Source of the DNA: Ceriagrion tenellum
Taxonomy: Eukaryota; Arthropoda; Insecta; Odonata; Coenagrionidae
Direction of reading: 5' to 3'
Assembly (NCBI GenBank): GCA_963169105.1
Contig: OY720632.1
Location: 7,192,001 to 7,256,000 of the forward strand
Length of the DNA stretch: 64,000 bases
Numbering within the stretch: position 1 is the first letter of the stretch; each line of letters opens with the position of its first letter. Made by a program: the position numbers and the translations under genes. Positions 20,301 through 32,225 of the stretch are shown in pieces. Under the pieces are notes generated by a model that saw nothing but the letters and a program-made list of their open reading frames with translations, made no database searches and was not told where the DNA came from.

Positions 20301-22650
20301 GACGCTCTGAAAAATATCAGTTCTGAATTTCTAACGAAAACTAAGCCTAGTGTGTAATTGCTGAGACTCTTGCGACTCCCAACCAAGTGCCTCTAATAAT
20401 AATAGGAAATCAATATTATTCGTTAAATGTGTTACTCTATTCTATTTTTTACTATGTATCATTACTTTCTCCTTTTATCTTTCTATGCATTAGGATAGAT
20501 ACGGAAAGAAGTGGGTTGGAACTCGGTGCAAAGCCACACGAGAATGGGCTTAGTTTCAATTATGCACCCTATCGGGGCCTACCAGATCAGCAAGTGCACC
20601 AGTCTGTAGTTTGTAAAATTAGATGCTGATGATGCCACCAAAAATCTGGGCAGGAAAGGCAAATAGCAATCAAAATACTGGATTAAAATAATGTGAATGT
20701 GGAAAATGAGGAAGGAATTCAAGAGAGACGGTGAGGAATGAGTACAAATTCCGCACAGAGCAAAGACAACAACACTAAGATACTCATTTCGAAAAAATGT
20801 TCTATTCATTGGATGTACGAATTTATGTATCCCAAAGGTATTCATAAAATTTTAACTAAATATATATTGACAGAAAAGTTTAATTCAGCGAAGTACTGTT
20901 AGAATATGGGACGAAACTGAAACTTACTGATTCCTGCTCGACATCTCTCCGAACAATTTTATCTGGTCGAACAAATCTTAGTCGAGTTAGAGTTTATTAT
21001 TTCAGTAACTATTAAAAATAAAATTGATCTGTTGTTATTTCCGATACAAATGAACCGCAATACATCAGAGGAGATCCTGAATATAGAGAATGATTCCTTA
21101 AAAGAAGGCAGGGAGCCGAGGAAACAGGAAGATATCAAGAGGGAAGTAACAAGATATTAAAATTTCTCCCCGCTAAATAAAGTTCAGAAAGTCACGGTGA
21201 TTCCCAAACAATGGAAATGCAATGGAAATGAGGATAGGAGGGAGGCAAGTAGAGACAGAGAAAGAGAATGAGGGTACATAAGGTATGGAATGACTCCCTT
21301 CTAAATTCACCGTCGCTCTCGTTAAGGGATTCCACGGGAGAGGGCGACGTGGATTCTCTTAATGCATCCTCTTCTGCCGACCTGAAGGTCGTGAGTTCGG
21401 CTTCTGCCAACCTGAAGATCAAATTCCGCCAGGATAGTTTTCCAACTAACCCATTGGCCTCTTAATTTTCCTAGGAATCTCTGGCCCTAAGTTCCTATAT
21501 AATTTTCTCAAAATTTTCGTTTTGTTTTTCATCTCTGGCTGTAGAGCATCTTTCAGAATGAAATTTCTTCAGTGCATAAATTATATCATTTTTAATGGAG
21601 TTAAAAATAGTGTAATTATTCACATCTCATAAGTTACACGTTTGTAATTAACAAATTAAAGAATAAATACATTTTTAACGTTATCAGAAATTCGCCGGCT
21701 CTTTCCCTTAAAGCAAAGGGAGACAGCCCGGCGATTCACCGGCTCTTTACCCGAATAGGCTTGGAAGGCATAGCTGCATGTGGTTGTCTGCAGGAGTGTC
21801 TACGCGAATCTGACGTAATTGACTTGCAAGAAAATTTTGTGGGCTTTCCTTTGAAGTATTTCCGAAGAATTCCTTAGGGAGTTCTGTACCTGAAACGCCA
21901 TTTTACAGAATTCCCCGTAACATTCGGCAGGATTCCTCGGATCGGTCTGCAGGATTCCCTAGAGATTTTTATAAATATCCCCAGGCCGTTTATAGAATTC
22001 TTTAATTACTTCCAATTGCACAAGATTTTTTTATTTAATAAGGCAACATTGAAAACACAATAAACAAAATTTAAAATGCATTTATAAAAGAAATATCTCA
22101 AATGAGGCTTACTTAATATTATGTGATAGTATATCATTACAATTTCCCTATACCTATTGCTATTGCAAAGGCGGTTGGGTGCAAATCTACCTACAAAAAT
22201 CACCTGGACTTCAGTTTATATTTCCGAGATTTGAATGAAGTGCCGCATGCAACCTATCAGTGCAATGTAACCACCGATTCTGCATGTAAATTATGAATGC
22301 AAGTGTTAGTTACGTGAAAATAAGATTTCAGCGAAATTCTGGAATAGCTATTGAGAGAAAAAGGCTCACAATAAAGTCTTTGAATAAGTTTTTCATCTAC
22401 TAAACAACATATATTGGATTTCGCATCGTAGCTAGTTAAATAGGTGAAGTGTAAACAACAAATATAAATAGGACATAACATCTGCAAAATCCACCGCGTC
22501 TATGAAATCAAATGATATTGTATCTTTCGTACACTAACGATGTACTTTACTTTTAAAACTCACTACGTGCAGCAAAATTTCTCATTATACACTACGACTG
22601 TCTCAACTGTGGCACAATCGAGAAAAAACACAATCACCCAGATTTACAAA
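20301..22650. other. Intergenic DNA, no gene recognised
   Basis: Contains an imperfect hairpin at 21692-21734 (TCGCCGGCTCTTTCCCTT against AAAGGGAGACAGCCCGGCGA), followed by a second CACCGGCTCTTT. At 21380-21420 there is a short repeated TCTGCC(G/A)ACCTGAAG motif. No reading frame has recognisable motifs. Confidence 0.4.
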
Positions 22651-22654
22651 TTAA

Positions 22655-23411
22655 CCCTTCGGCTACCAAGGTATTTTTTCACCTTACCTCTCCCAAGGGG
22701 GGTAACTCGGTTACCCCACAGTATTTTTTTTGTTTTTTCGCTTAATTTATACAAAAAAAATGGATTCTGTGTGACATAAATCTTAAATAAAAACAATTAT
22801 ACAAAATTATAATAAATATGATTTATATTTAATAACACAAATATAATTGTAGGCTCCGATTGGAGCATACAATTATGTAATCGGATGTCCTGTCTAGGCC
22901 TAATCGGATATCCTGATATTTCACAAGATTTGGCTTTTCATTTGCTGCTCTTTCCATGCATGCACAGAAGTCAAGGAACTCGAACAAGTAAATCAGGTGT
23001 CATGAACATTTCACGGCGCAGACGGCGCAGCCCCGTCGGATTGAAGGCGCCGTGATGACCACGATTGCCGTCCACGGCGCGGTTTGATAAATCTGAAGGC
23101 ACACATAGAATCCCATTGTTATTTTAAATCTCGGTACTGTGCTGTGAACGGTGCACAGATCCTCAGAAAGCGGGCTGGTGAATCTGAGACGAACTATCCC
23201 CCAAAAGGGGTAACACAGTAACCCCAACGAGTTTTTCAGAAATTAGAAGAACAAAAACAATCAATGAATGAAGATTTCACATGGAATCGTATTGTGAGGT
23301 TTTCAAAAACAAACTCATGGAAGCATAAAAATGCCAGAAAATAATTGTTAATAAAAACAGTAAAAATGTGGCGCTGGGGTAACTGAGTTATCCCCCTTGG
23401 TAGTCGAAGGG
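22655..23411. mobile_element. piggyBac-type MITE (family B), 757 bp
   Basis: The 17-bp inverted ends are CCCTTCGGCTACCAAGG at 22655-22671 and, in reverse complement, CCCTTCGACTACCAAGG at 23395-23411, with one mismatch. Both are flanked by TTAA (22651-22654 and 23412-23415). Three palindromes of one type occur. GGGGTAACTCGGTTACCCC (22699-22717) is near the left end, GGGGTAACACAGTAACCCC (23207-23225) is internal, and GGGGTAACTGAGTTATCCCC (23376-23395) abuts the right end. A GC-rich internal part (23010-23080) repeats GGCGC motifs. There is no transposase frame, so it is non-autonomous. It is unrelated in end sequence to family A. Confidence 0.88.
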
Positions 23412-23415
23412 TTAA

Positions 23416-25100
23416 CGACTATTTGTTTCTGACATATGTATTCAATCACTAACCACAAAAATACTTGACTTTAGAGAAAATAAACTGCATTACGATACAC
23501 TACATAATAAGCTTTCTATAATAATAGTTTATCCACTGCCAGACTAATGTGTCCCAAGCTCACGTGCATCCATATCAACACAGCTACTTATAACAGAGAT
23601 AAGAACTCGTATGCTTTGCCGATTGCAGCAGCGCCCTGGTGGAAAAAATGCTTACGAATGTTTGGGGCAGTCCCTTAGAAATTGAAATTATTCTGCGGTT
23701 ATTTCGTATGCTTAGTAGAATTCCTTATGTACTGAAGAACAGCATGTGAGGAATATATTAGTAGGGTGGCAAAAGCTGAGATCAATAAGGTATAAAAATA
23801 TTCATATTTGGAACATATTGAGTACACAGTGCACAAATACCCAAATAGTGAGCTTTCTATGAAAGCTGTTGAGATAAGCAGTGATCTGAACATTTAAGCG
23901 GACTTTAGCTCCCGTGAAATGTTTACCGGTAGAATGGACGGTGAAGGTACGATGTACTCACACCGGAATGTTTAAACAGTGAACGAATTCGTTCCAGCTA
24001 CACGCTTAAAGAGATAAACTATTTACTGCACAATATTTAATAACAATTGATTGCTATTGTTAGACTCATTTACTGAAAATAAACTAAGGACACTACCGCG
24101 GGTGTCGCAAATGACGTTATTCTATTGTTTCGCACAACAAGAACTAAGCAATCTGTTGTTGAGTTGGACTTCTCCAATAGTTCGCAAGGTCATTGAAGTT
24201 ATAACTCATGACAAACACGTTGCACCGTTCCACTATTATTTTATTCTGCCTACCGGCTTCGATGTCTGTAGCGTCATTTTCAATACAAACAGAAGTAAAA
24301 TTACAAATGCGAATCTTTTTTTATTAAGTCAAGTAAGAGGGGGATGGGGAAACACAACAAACAACAACAAATTGAAACTGACCGCGCCGTTATGTTGTTG
24401 AGTAAACAGGGCATGAATTCGGATGGTAAGACCACAAATATGTACTACACAGAATAGGAGACAACAATGGACCATTGTATTCTATAGAGTTACTCAAATA
24501 TTTTCGCACATTAGCATCAATATAAACAACGATAACGGAAAAAAATGTACCTAAAAAACCAGCAATAAAGAAGGAATGTAATATGATTTATGTCGGAAAT
24601 CTTCAGAAGCAGAGAGAGGTGAGGATAATACGGAAAGCAAACGGTAGACTGAGGTGGAACTCAGGCAGAGGAGGTTTATCGGCCACGAGAGGGAAAGTGG
24701 CGATCCAGGGAGTCGAATGAAGATCAAGACGTGATCTTCCTTCCGCGTACTCCTTTGATCTGTTGCCCCGAAGACAAAGGTGGCGCGACAAGTGGCCGGA
24801 TGGAGGAAGGACGACCGATGAGATAAGGAAATGGACTTTTGGGAGAGCTCAGTGGGACAAAGAGGAGGCAAAAGAATGGGTGGGAAGGAGGCCAGAGGAG
24901 AGGAGATTAAAGTAACATAGGGAGGGAACGTCAGGAGCGAGAGGGGTAACTAGGGAGAAAGATATGGAAATTTCGGAATGATGAGGAGGATACGCCGGGG
25001 AGAATCACCACGAGAGACCGGGAGGAGCAGCTTTAAGATATGAAGGCAGAGATGTTTAATTACACGCTTTTAGAAAAACAGCCGATAACGGTTATAAAAC
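23416..25100. other. Intergenic DNA, no gene recognised
   Basis: AT-rich up to about 24550. Positions 24590-25040 are strongly purine-rich on the plus strand. Reading frames of up to 116 codons carry no recognisable motif. Confidence 0.4.
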
Positions 25101-25172
25101 GATCTACATCTACATAATACCCCGCGAGCCGCCGCAAGGGTGTTTGGCAGGGGGTGTTAGGTCATTTGATCT
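25101..25172 (+). repeat. 5' part of the dispersed CATCTACATCTAC repeat
   Basis: CATCTACATCTACATAATACC followed by GCGAGCC-CC-x-AGGGTG and TGGCAGGGGGTG. This is the same order as at 45304, with about 80% agreement by eye. Truncated after roughly 70 bp. Confidence 0.65.
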
Positions 25173-26082
25173 GAAAAGTCCTTTTATTTTTTGTGGTAAA
25201 TTGTAGCACGCAAATATACCGGTATCTACGTAATTTACAGCTGTGAATTTTAGATGCGAGGCATTGTGTTTTGTCGAATAAGAAAAATGATCAGCCTGAT
25301 GAGCAAGCAAAACATCCCTCGTTCTCGATATTCCATTTATTTTCGCGGTTATAAAAAAGAAAACAGTCCGAAACAAGGGCAAAAATGGATCAACTGAAGA
25401 GCCAAAAAACTAATACGCGTCTCTGGTGCATATGAGATGAGGAGGGGAGGGGAGGGATAAGAGGGAACGGAGGATCGTAAGTATTTAGTCATCGACTTTG
25501 GCACCGATTCAGAGCGGCGTCGACTGCCAATCGACGGAGAACCAAGAGGGATGCGCCGTCATGAACGGAGGGCAAAAAAAAAACAGGCCCACGACGCAGA
25601 CACGACTAAGGATCTGCGGAACACAAGAACGAACGAAGAATAATGGATGGACTGGCTTCCGGGCGAACCTTCTCGGCTCATTTAATGCACGGATGTGAGC
25701 AGATGGAGGCGGAAAGCGAACCGCAAAATCGACTGCATATGTAATGAGCTTTTTACTTCTCTCAATGTTTATTGAAGTTTTCGGGGGAGTTGAACTGTAT
25801 GAAGAAGTCATTTTTATTGTGAGAGAATCGTCTTCTTATGTATTCTAAAATCCTTTAAAATTTCTAGTCAGTTTCAACGAAGTTTCACATTTTGCGGCAA
25901 GAGCTACATTTAAAATAAAATGTAAAGGAGAACACGGAAATGTGTCAGCTTAATTTATAATCTCAGATTTATATTACGGTTTTCTTCTAATTTCTAATTT
26001 CAGATTTATGGTTATGTTGACTTTTCCACTGTGTATTGGAGTTGGTAAGTTGATTGCTTTTATCTTCTTATCTATAAAAAAA
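25173..26082. other. Intergenic DNA, no gene recognised
   Basis: No coding or RNA signal. Frames at 25498-25811 lack motifs. Confidence 0.4.
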
Positions 26083-26172
26083 GGAGCTGTGATTGTGCGG
26101 TCACTTATAAAAAACTGTGATTTTGCGGTCACTTATAAAAAAGAAACTGTAATTTTGCGGTCACTTATAACT
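26083..26172 (+). repeat. Minisatellite, three units of about 30 bp
   Basis: Three tandem copies of a unit with AACTGTGATTTTGCGGTCAC and TTATAAAA, differing at a few positions. Confidence 0.9.
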
Positions 26173-29100
26173 ACCGAACCACTGCACGGAATAACGTAAA
26201 ACTTTGTAACACGATTTCTTATGTTACTTCGAAAGGTTTATGACTACTTTGTATTTGCCTAATGGTCTCCGGTTTGACTCCAGACGAGTAAAAGCGTTTC
26301 CGTAAGAAACGCATGAAGAGTTCGTTTTTTTGGCATGCAGATCTTTTTTCTTTTGCATATTTAAATTAGAAATAATGATTATAAAAAGTCACGACAAAAA
26401 CCATTGGAAAGAAAAATAAATAAACATTCTTATTCTTTAAATCAAGTTTTGTTTTTCAACTGATTCACTGTAAATTTTGATAAAACAATCATAAAATGGC
26501 TGAAAATTCAGCATTTTTGGTACGTTGTCCCCTTGAAGACCGATAGCAGCAAAACCTCATATGGATACATATGGTGAATATATAGGCCCAGAACGTATCA
26601 ATTGTGATAGAAGAATCCATAAGAAATACCTTATACGAGATGTATTTCAATTGCTATCGATAGCTTTGATCACGTGAATCGATGATTCAAAATAGCCGTT
26701 GCCATGGTCCATCAAAAAGCTTTACTTTGTACAACTATATCAAAACATGGCTTGAAAAAGAAAAGTTTCAATAGGTAGGAGGTCTTCTGTGGCCAAAAGA
26801 TCGAGTACATAATGAAATGGCGTAACTACTCGGCAAAAAGAGGAGAGACTCTCTGACCAGCAAGACAGAATGGCAGCTTTGCACAGAAATTAGACAGACT
26901 TGCAAAAAGACGCAGCATAACAAGCCTTTCATGAGAATGGCTTTAGTGTGCGTTAGACGGTGGATGAAAAGGGAGATGCACTTGAAGCAGTGAGTGATTT
27001 GATGGCGAATTATAATGGGAAGGAGATGATTTCAGATACTCTAAGCTGTGCCAGGATTCAGTTTCCGTTTGGATAAGGGCATTTGATATGTTGCAATTTG
27101 GAGGTGACGCCTCTTATAAGGGAAAATTACTCATATAGGTATTACCGACTGTTAGATATAGCATAACACCTCAAATTGAAACCATGTACCTTATATGACA
27201 GGCTGATCTAAAGTTGTGCCTCTTTAGCTGAAATGAAGAGTGCGTATTTTGAAGAAACATACTTGTTTAAGTGTGACTGAAACTACATACAGTGATAAAG
27301 TTTTTCGTTCTACATTTTACGTTTCATTACATTTCAACCGGACGTTGCTTCAACTCAATCTCCATTCCGCTGCTATTATGTAGTTTCGTTAATGCGTTTT
27401 CTTTCAGCTCACAGTTACTGCTTTAATCGCAAACCTCCAAGAGAGGAGAAATAATGTGAACACTCACAGAGTTTTAACAAAGTTATTTGAAGCCATGACG
27501 TTTACTTAGTATGGTATCACAGGGAGAAAAAAAAAGTTTTCAAACTCTCCTATGATTAGAAACAACGCTTTCCAGTGAAATATGCACAAAATTCAAGACG
27601 AAAAAATCAAGCGAATCAAAAGAATGATGATGTTATGGCATGAGTGGTCATGGGGAAAACTTTTAAGTAATACATTTACTTCAAAATAAATGAGTGGCTT
27701 TCTTTGCTGAACTAAAATAAAAATTTTTGGTGATAGTGAGAAGAATTATGAAGAACTCTTAGATAAAAATACCAACAAAACTAACTAAATTTAAGCGATG
27801 TTAGACCAGGTTAAAACAATCATTAGGAGAAGAAGGATGTAAATGCACATAATCTTCATTTTACCAAAATGATTTCTCACCCTTCACCTTCTCCTCCTTT
27901 CTTTAGAACATGTCCAACTACATACGTAGCAGCTCACCAGCGCAAACAGCCTCTCTCCTTTCCCACAATCCCTTGCGTCTTCCGCTTTTTTGCTCGCCTC
28001 CGAAAAACTCCAATGTCCTTCATTCCATTTCTTCGGGGGGCCATAATTCACACTCCCCTTCGTCCGTCCTCGCCCCTTAAGCCCTTTCCAAAGCCACACA
28101 CCCTTCCTCTCACACAAAGCCACGCCTTTCCCAACGACACGCCATTTTCGAGCGAGGAAGTTCCAGGAGGAAAAAACGCCAAAAAGAAGCTGGGCGTGGC
28201 TGCACTCGTAACACGGTCGTGGTTTCACGTGAGCACGCCTCCGTGGGCGGATGATAAATGTTGAGCTGAGGATCATAGAGGTGAAAGTTATTGCACTCAT
28301 GATAAACTGTTAATTTGAAGTAAGTTAAACACTGATAGGAAAAAGATTTTAGAAAATTCCTTATGTTTGGTTTTCGATTAGACATAAAGGCCATAATACG
28401 TAGCATAAAAATATCAGCTTTGAACATTTCCTTTCGTCTAATGAATCAGTGGGTGGCTCATGGTTCAACTGTTTCATGTGCTATCAAAATTTTCACGGAA
28501 ATTGCCCTCTATAACCATCATTTCGCAGGTTCCAGCTTTTTCAGATTGTTTTATGTAGTGTGGAAAGTTAATATTTTAGAATTCGGAAAGCGTAAAGTCA
28601 ATCAATAATTATTTTTATATGCATTACCTTGTGGATGAAGGGCACTCAATCTTCAGGCTCCAGAACAAAATTTTTTATATTATGTGCAAATACAGATTTT
28701 GTTACTTATTCGAAAATTTTCAGTAAGCTAACATTCAAATATAGAAGTGAAACCAAACTCATGATCCAGTATTGACCGATCAGAATAGAATCATGCGTCA
28801 AACAAATTGACATAATTCAGAAGGTACAATAGGACTTCTTACTCTTGGGTCATTCAACCTCTTACAGCTGTGCGCCGGCACAATCCAACATAATGACTTT
28901 ACTTGCGCCTTCATATAAAGCAATTTTAACTTTTCGATTGCATGGATAACCGTTCTGTGCAAATGAAATATTACTGAGTACATGCTAAATATTTTAAAGT
29001 TATAGTTTTGTCTTTACCCACTTCATTTTTGCACAGAAGGTGGTAACGATCTGATAAGATCCGATAATAGTCAGTCAATTCCAATTTAACACACGTAGCA

Positions 29101-31770
29101 ATTAGTACCTATTCTAATAATTCGAGCAAGAGAAAATTTTGTCTGCAAATGATCGTTTGAGGAAAAGAAAACATTTTCGGGACATTCAAAAGAAGTCTGT
29201 GTCATGGTCGAGAGTAAATTGGAAAACTCATCACAAATCTTCTTTTTAAACATGACCTCCTTCGTCAGTCACTTTTACCGGAGTGGACTCCATATCCGTA
29301 CCTCTGAAACTGCGGGGTTGACATCAGCCTCTTCTCGTTTCCAACTTTGTAACCTGGAGATGCCATTCTCTTTCTCCCTCAGACAACCGTTATCCTCTTC
29401 CAACTGCTTCACTCTTAACTACCTACACCAGACGTCTATTACACTCCCTTGAAGTAAGCCTTTTACCCTTCACCTTCATTACATTTTACGTATGCTTCAC
29501 CGAGACAACCCCTCCCTCCTTTGTTACATTAATGCGTACCTTTTTCATCTTCCCTTAGACCCGCTCTTCACCAATAAAGCTCCCATTACATGGCTATTCC
29601 TTTCACCCTCTTCACCTATGATAAACTCTCTCTTTGAGGAGAAAGTTTCACCATCACCATTGGAAGCAGAACGACGAAAGAGGCAATTAACAATGAGCAT
29701 AATAGTTTCGTGGGGATGTCTTCCTCATGCGTGACTTCCATCAATTATCTCGCGCTTGTGTGCCATAACGTTCCCAGCAACGAGGCCATAAAAAAGCATA
29801 ACCTCTCTCTCCCTTCACTTTTTATGTACTCTTTTATAGGTCATCATTTATTCGTTTGCGTTGTCTTATTTCCCTCATCCTCTCTATCGTGTTACTATAC
29901 AGAGGAGATATTAACATTGCATTGACCAAGGTTTGATAGTCTATTTTATTTTAAACTTGTCATCATAATAGCAGGCGGGTTTGCTGCAAAAATATCAATT
30001 CTATAGAAAAAAGAGAGAAGTAAATCACTTCTACTATGTGTGCTAACCAATTTAGATGTATAACGATATGCAACTATGTTCGACTATGGAATTATTTCAG
30101 AAATTCCAACACGGATAATGTATTTTAAATGCCTCGCATTTACCTGGTGTTAAAAATTGTTGTCTCTCCTGTTGCAAATCGAATTAAAGAGATATTCGAT
30201 TAAGTTACAAATTTGGGCATATAATTGAGGTTATGCATGGTAACCTAATCATAAATCTCATCTTCGTCATTCAATTAATAAGCAGCAAATATACATCACA
30301 ACCAAAATGGTAATTAATTAACACAACGAACCAAACTTGAACAATACTATTGATAACCTACTAAAATGCTGATTCTAGGAAGTGCCTCGTCTGAGACTGG
30401 GAATATGTTCGTTCCTTCAACTCTAACTCAAACTTCTACCCATTCCAAAGAAACTCTTTCTCCTTTCCTAGAAAATGGAAAAGTTCAGAAACATTCGGGA
30501 GATGAAAATTGTAATATTTTTTTTCGAAAATATTGAAGCAGCTGGCGTAAAGTATTGCCGATCATTTTCTGTTGAGTCCTCCTGCATCTTTCGAATCCAT
30601 AGGAAAAAATCAATCGTCAGATATTAGTAAATTTTTACCTTAAGATGATTGAAATGATAAGAAAACTATGTTTACAAAAGCCCAAATTCCAGAGGCTGAC
30701 GTGAAAAATTTTATTCATGCATATACTAAAACCCAATTTAAAAAACATTACTCAAAGTTACAAAAGTCGATCAACAAATGTCAAGTAACAAAAAGTCACT
30801 CGACGCAGTCTAGAAGATTTCTTCAATATCTTCATGATTGCGCTCTTAGAAATATTACACGACTTGAAAATAAATAAATATAAATTGAGTAGGCCGTAGA
30901 AATACAATGAAATGCTACTGAAAATACCTAAAAATGCATATTTATGCTCCTCAAATAGCATGTTTATAGATCATGCCTGAAGTCGGAAGCGGAAAAGTAA
31001 AAAAATATTATTTATGAATCCGTGCGCATTGACATACTCTGTCATTTCCATTTGCACTTCAAGTATGATTCAATGCGCCCTCTTCGTTCAACTTCATTCA
31101 CCCAAACATATCCCAATCCTCTCTCTTCTCCTTATTCACTATCTCCTCATTTCGTATTTGCAATGAAACTCAGCGCCATCGGCAGTCGATTCCAGTAATC
31201 TTTCAACTTCGTGCGTCACCCAGGCTTCTCACTTCGGAGCTTACGACAGCAAAACTGACGGACACTCGGTGATCTGCGAAGGGGAGCGATTCCTTCAACG
31301 TGTCTCGCTTTGAGACTGGAGATCGATAAATTCGTCTTTCCGAGTCTAGAAGACTGCAACTTTCGTGACGGTTGAGATTATTCGGCGACACTTAGGCGGG
31401 CAACATGGCGTCTCTTGCTTCCGTCCCCTGATTGGTCCATCGCCGCTCCTTCCCTTCAGAGCCAAGATGGATTTTCGTTAAACTTACTGTGACTGTGCAC
31501 CTGTTAGGAGCCCGAATTTTCCATTTCTGCCCTACACATTACCTCACGTTTTGGGTACATATAATACCCAAGCTCAGTTTGCAGGTACATTACAAGGATG
31601 AGAAAGATTGAGAGTCTGTCAAATGGAGTGAACGTCTCTCTGTGTTCATAGTACAAACTCGTGGGCAGTGGCACTCAGCGCTCAGTAGCGACTGGTTGTT
31701 ACATTGTATGTCCGGCAGTCGAGAACATCTGGTCCCGTAATGGTCACTAAAACCCACATGGAAAGAGAAC
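26173..31770. other. Intergenic DNA, no gene recognised
   Basis: A short chromodomain-like frame lies at 26779-26853 (separate entry). Positions 27870-28110 and 29340-29660 are pyrimidine-rich on the plus strand. Positions 31200-31480 are GC-richer. None of the frames, the longest 138 codons, contains a family motif that I recognise. Confidence 0.4.
26779..26853 (+). pseudogene. Possible chromodomain fragment
   Basis: A 25-codon frame ends at a stop and contains KIEYIMKWRNYS. That resembles the chromodomain signature (Y-L-x-K-W-x-x-Y/F), with the aromatic-cage Trp and Tyr in the right relative places. Such domains occur in HP1-like proteins and at the end of some Ty3/gypsy integrases. The match is very short and there is no supporting sequence on either side, so this may be chance. 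Confidence 0.25.
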
Positions 31771-31842
31771 GCCTCGGTAGCTTAACTAGCTAAAGCACTC
31801 GGCCGGAAATCCAGGGATCCGGGTTCGAATCCTGGTCGAAGC
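31771..31842 (+). repeat. tRNA-derived SINE head
   Basis: A 72-base tRNA-like unit starting GCCTCGGTAGCTTAACTAGC. The acceptor GCCTCGG pairs with TCGAAGC except at one position, counting a G-T pair. The D stem GCTT/AAGC and T stem CCGGG/CCTGG (around TTCGAAT) are good. The anticodon stem CTCGG/TCCAG has one mismatch, and its loop CCGGAAA lacks the invariant T33. A nominal GGA triplet would mean serine, but the long variable arm of serine tRNAs is absent. I therefore read it as a SINE head. The body and tail downstream (to about 31970) are not clearly delimited. Confidence 0.6.
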
Positions 31843-31974
31843 GGAAAATGTTTTATCTGTGGAATTTCGCACGAAGGATGAGAAAGTTGAACAGATACAA
31901 GTTTATCAACAATATAATATATAAAAATAGTAAATTAAATATTAGGCGGTGAAGATATATTTCGATTCTTCAAG

Positions 31975-32225
31975 TCATTGAAGCTGTAATAGATGGATGG
32001 AAAGAAAGGGTGAACAAAGTATGCCCAAACGACTGTTGCACACACGATTGGAAGGAGTCAGAAAGGAAGGAAGAATATGGAAACGATGGCTACAAGATGC
32101 TGGAGAACATCTGAGGGCAAAGGGAGTTTTAAGATGGAAGGTGAGGGCAAGAAGAAGATTAGAAAGGAGGCAGATAACAGTGGAAGCCAAGGCTTGCCCC
32201 GAGCGGTAGGATGATGATGAATGAA
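31975..32225 (+). mobile_element. 3' end of a non-LTR retrotransposon
   Basis: The frame 31997-32209 contains RLEGVRKEGRIWKRWLQDAG, then E-x-L-x-x-x-GVLRWKVRARRR, and ends in KACPER. This is the typical C-terminus of several LINE ORF2 proteins (G-x-R-x-x-GR-x-x-KRW...W-x-x-x-A-x-x-R-x-x-W/E-R). It is followed by an ATGATGATGAATGA tail, the usual short tandem 3' tail of such elements. Only the last 80 or so codons are present, as expected from a 5'-truncated insertion. Confidence 0.65.

Noticed and set aside
26083..26172. CRISPR-like array
   Set aside because: Only three units, directly adjacent without spacers; it is a plain minisatellite in eukaryotic DNA.
31771..31842. Functional tRNA gene
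   Set aside because: Lacks T33, has a mismatched anticodon stem, and its nominal triplet would be serine without a long variable arm. Treated as a SINE head.
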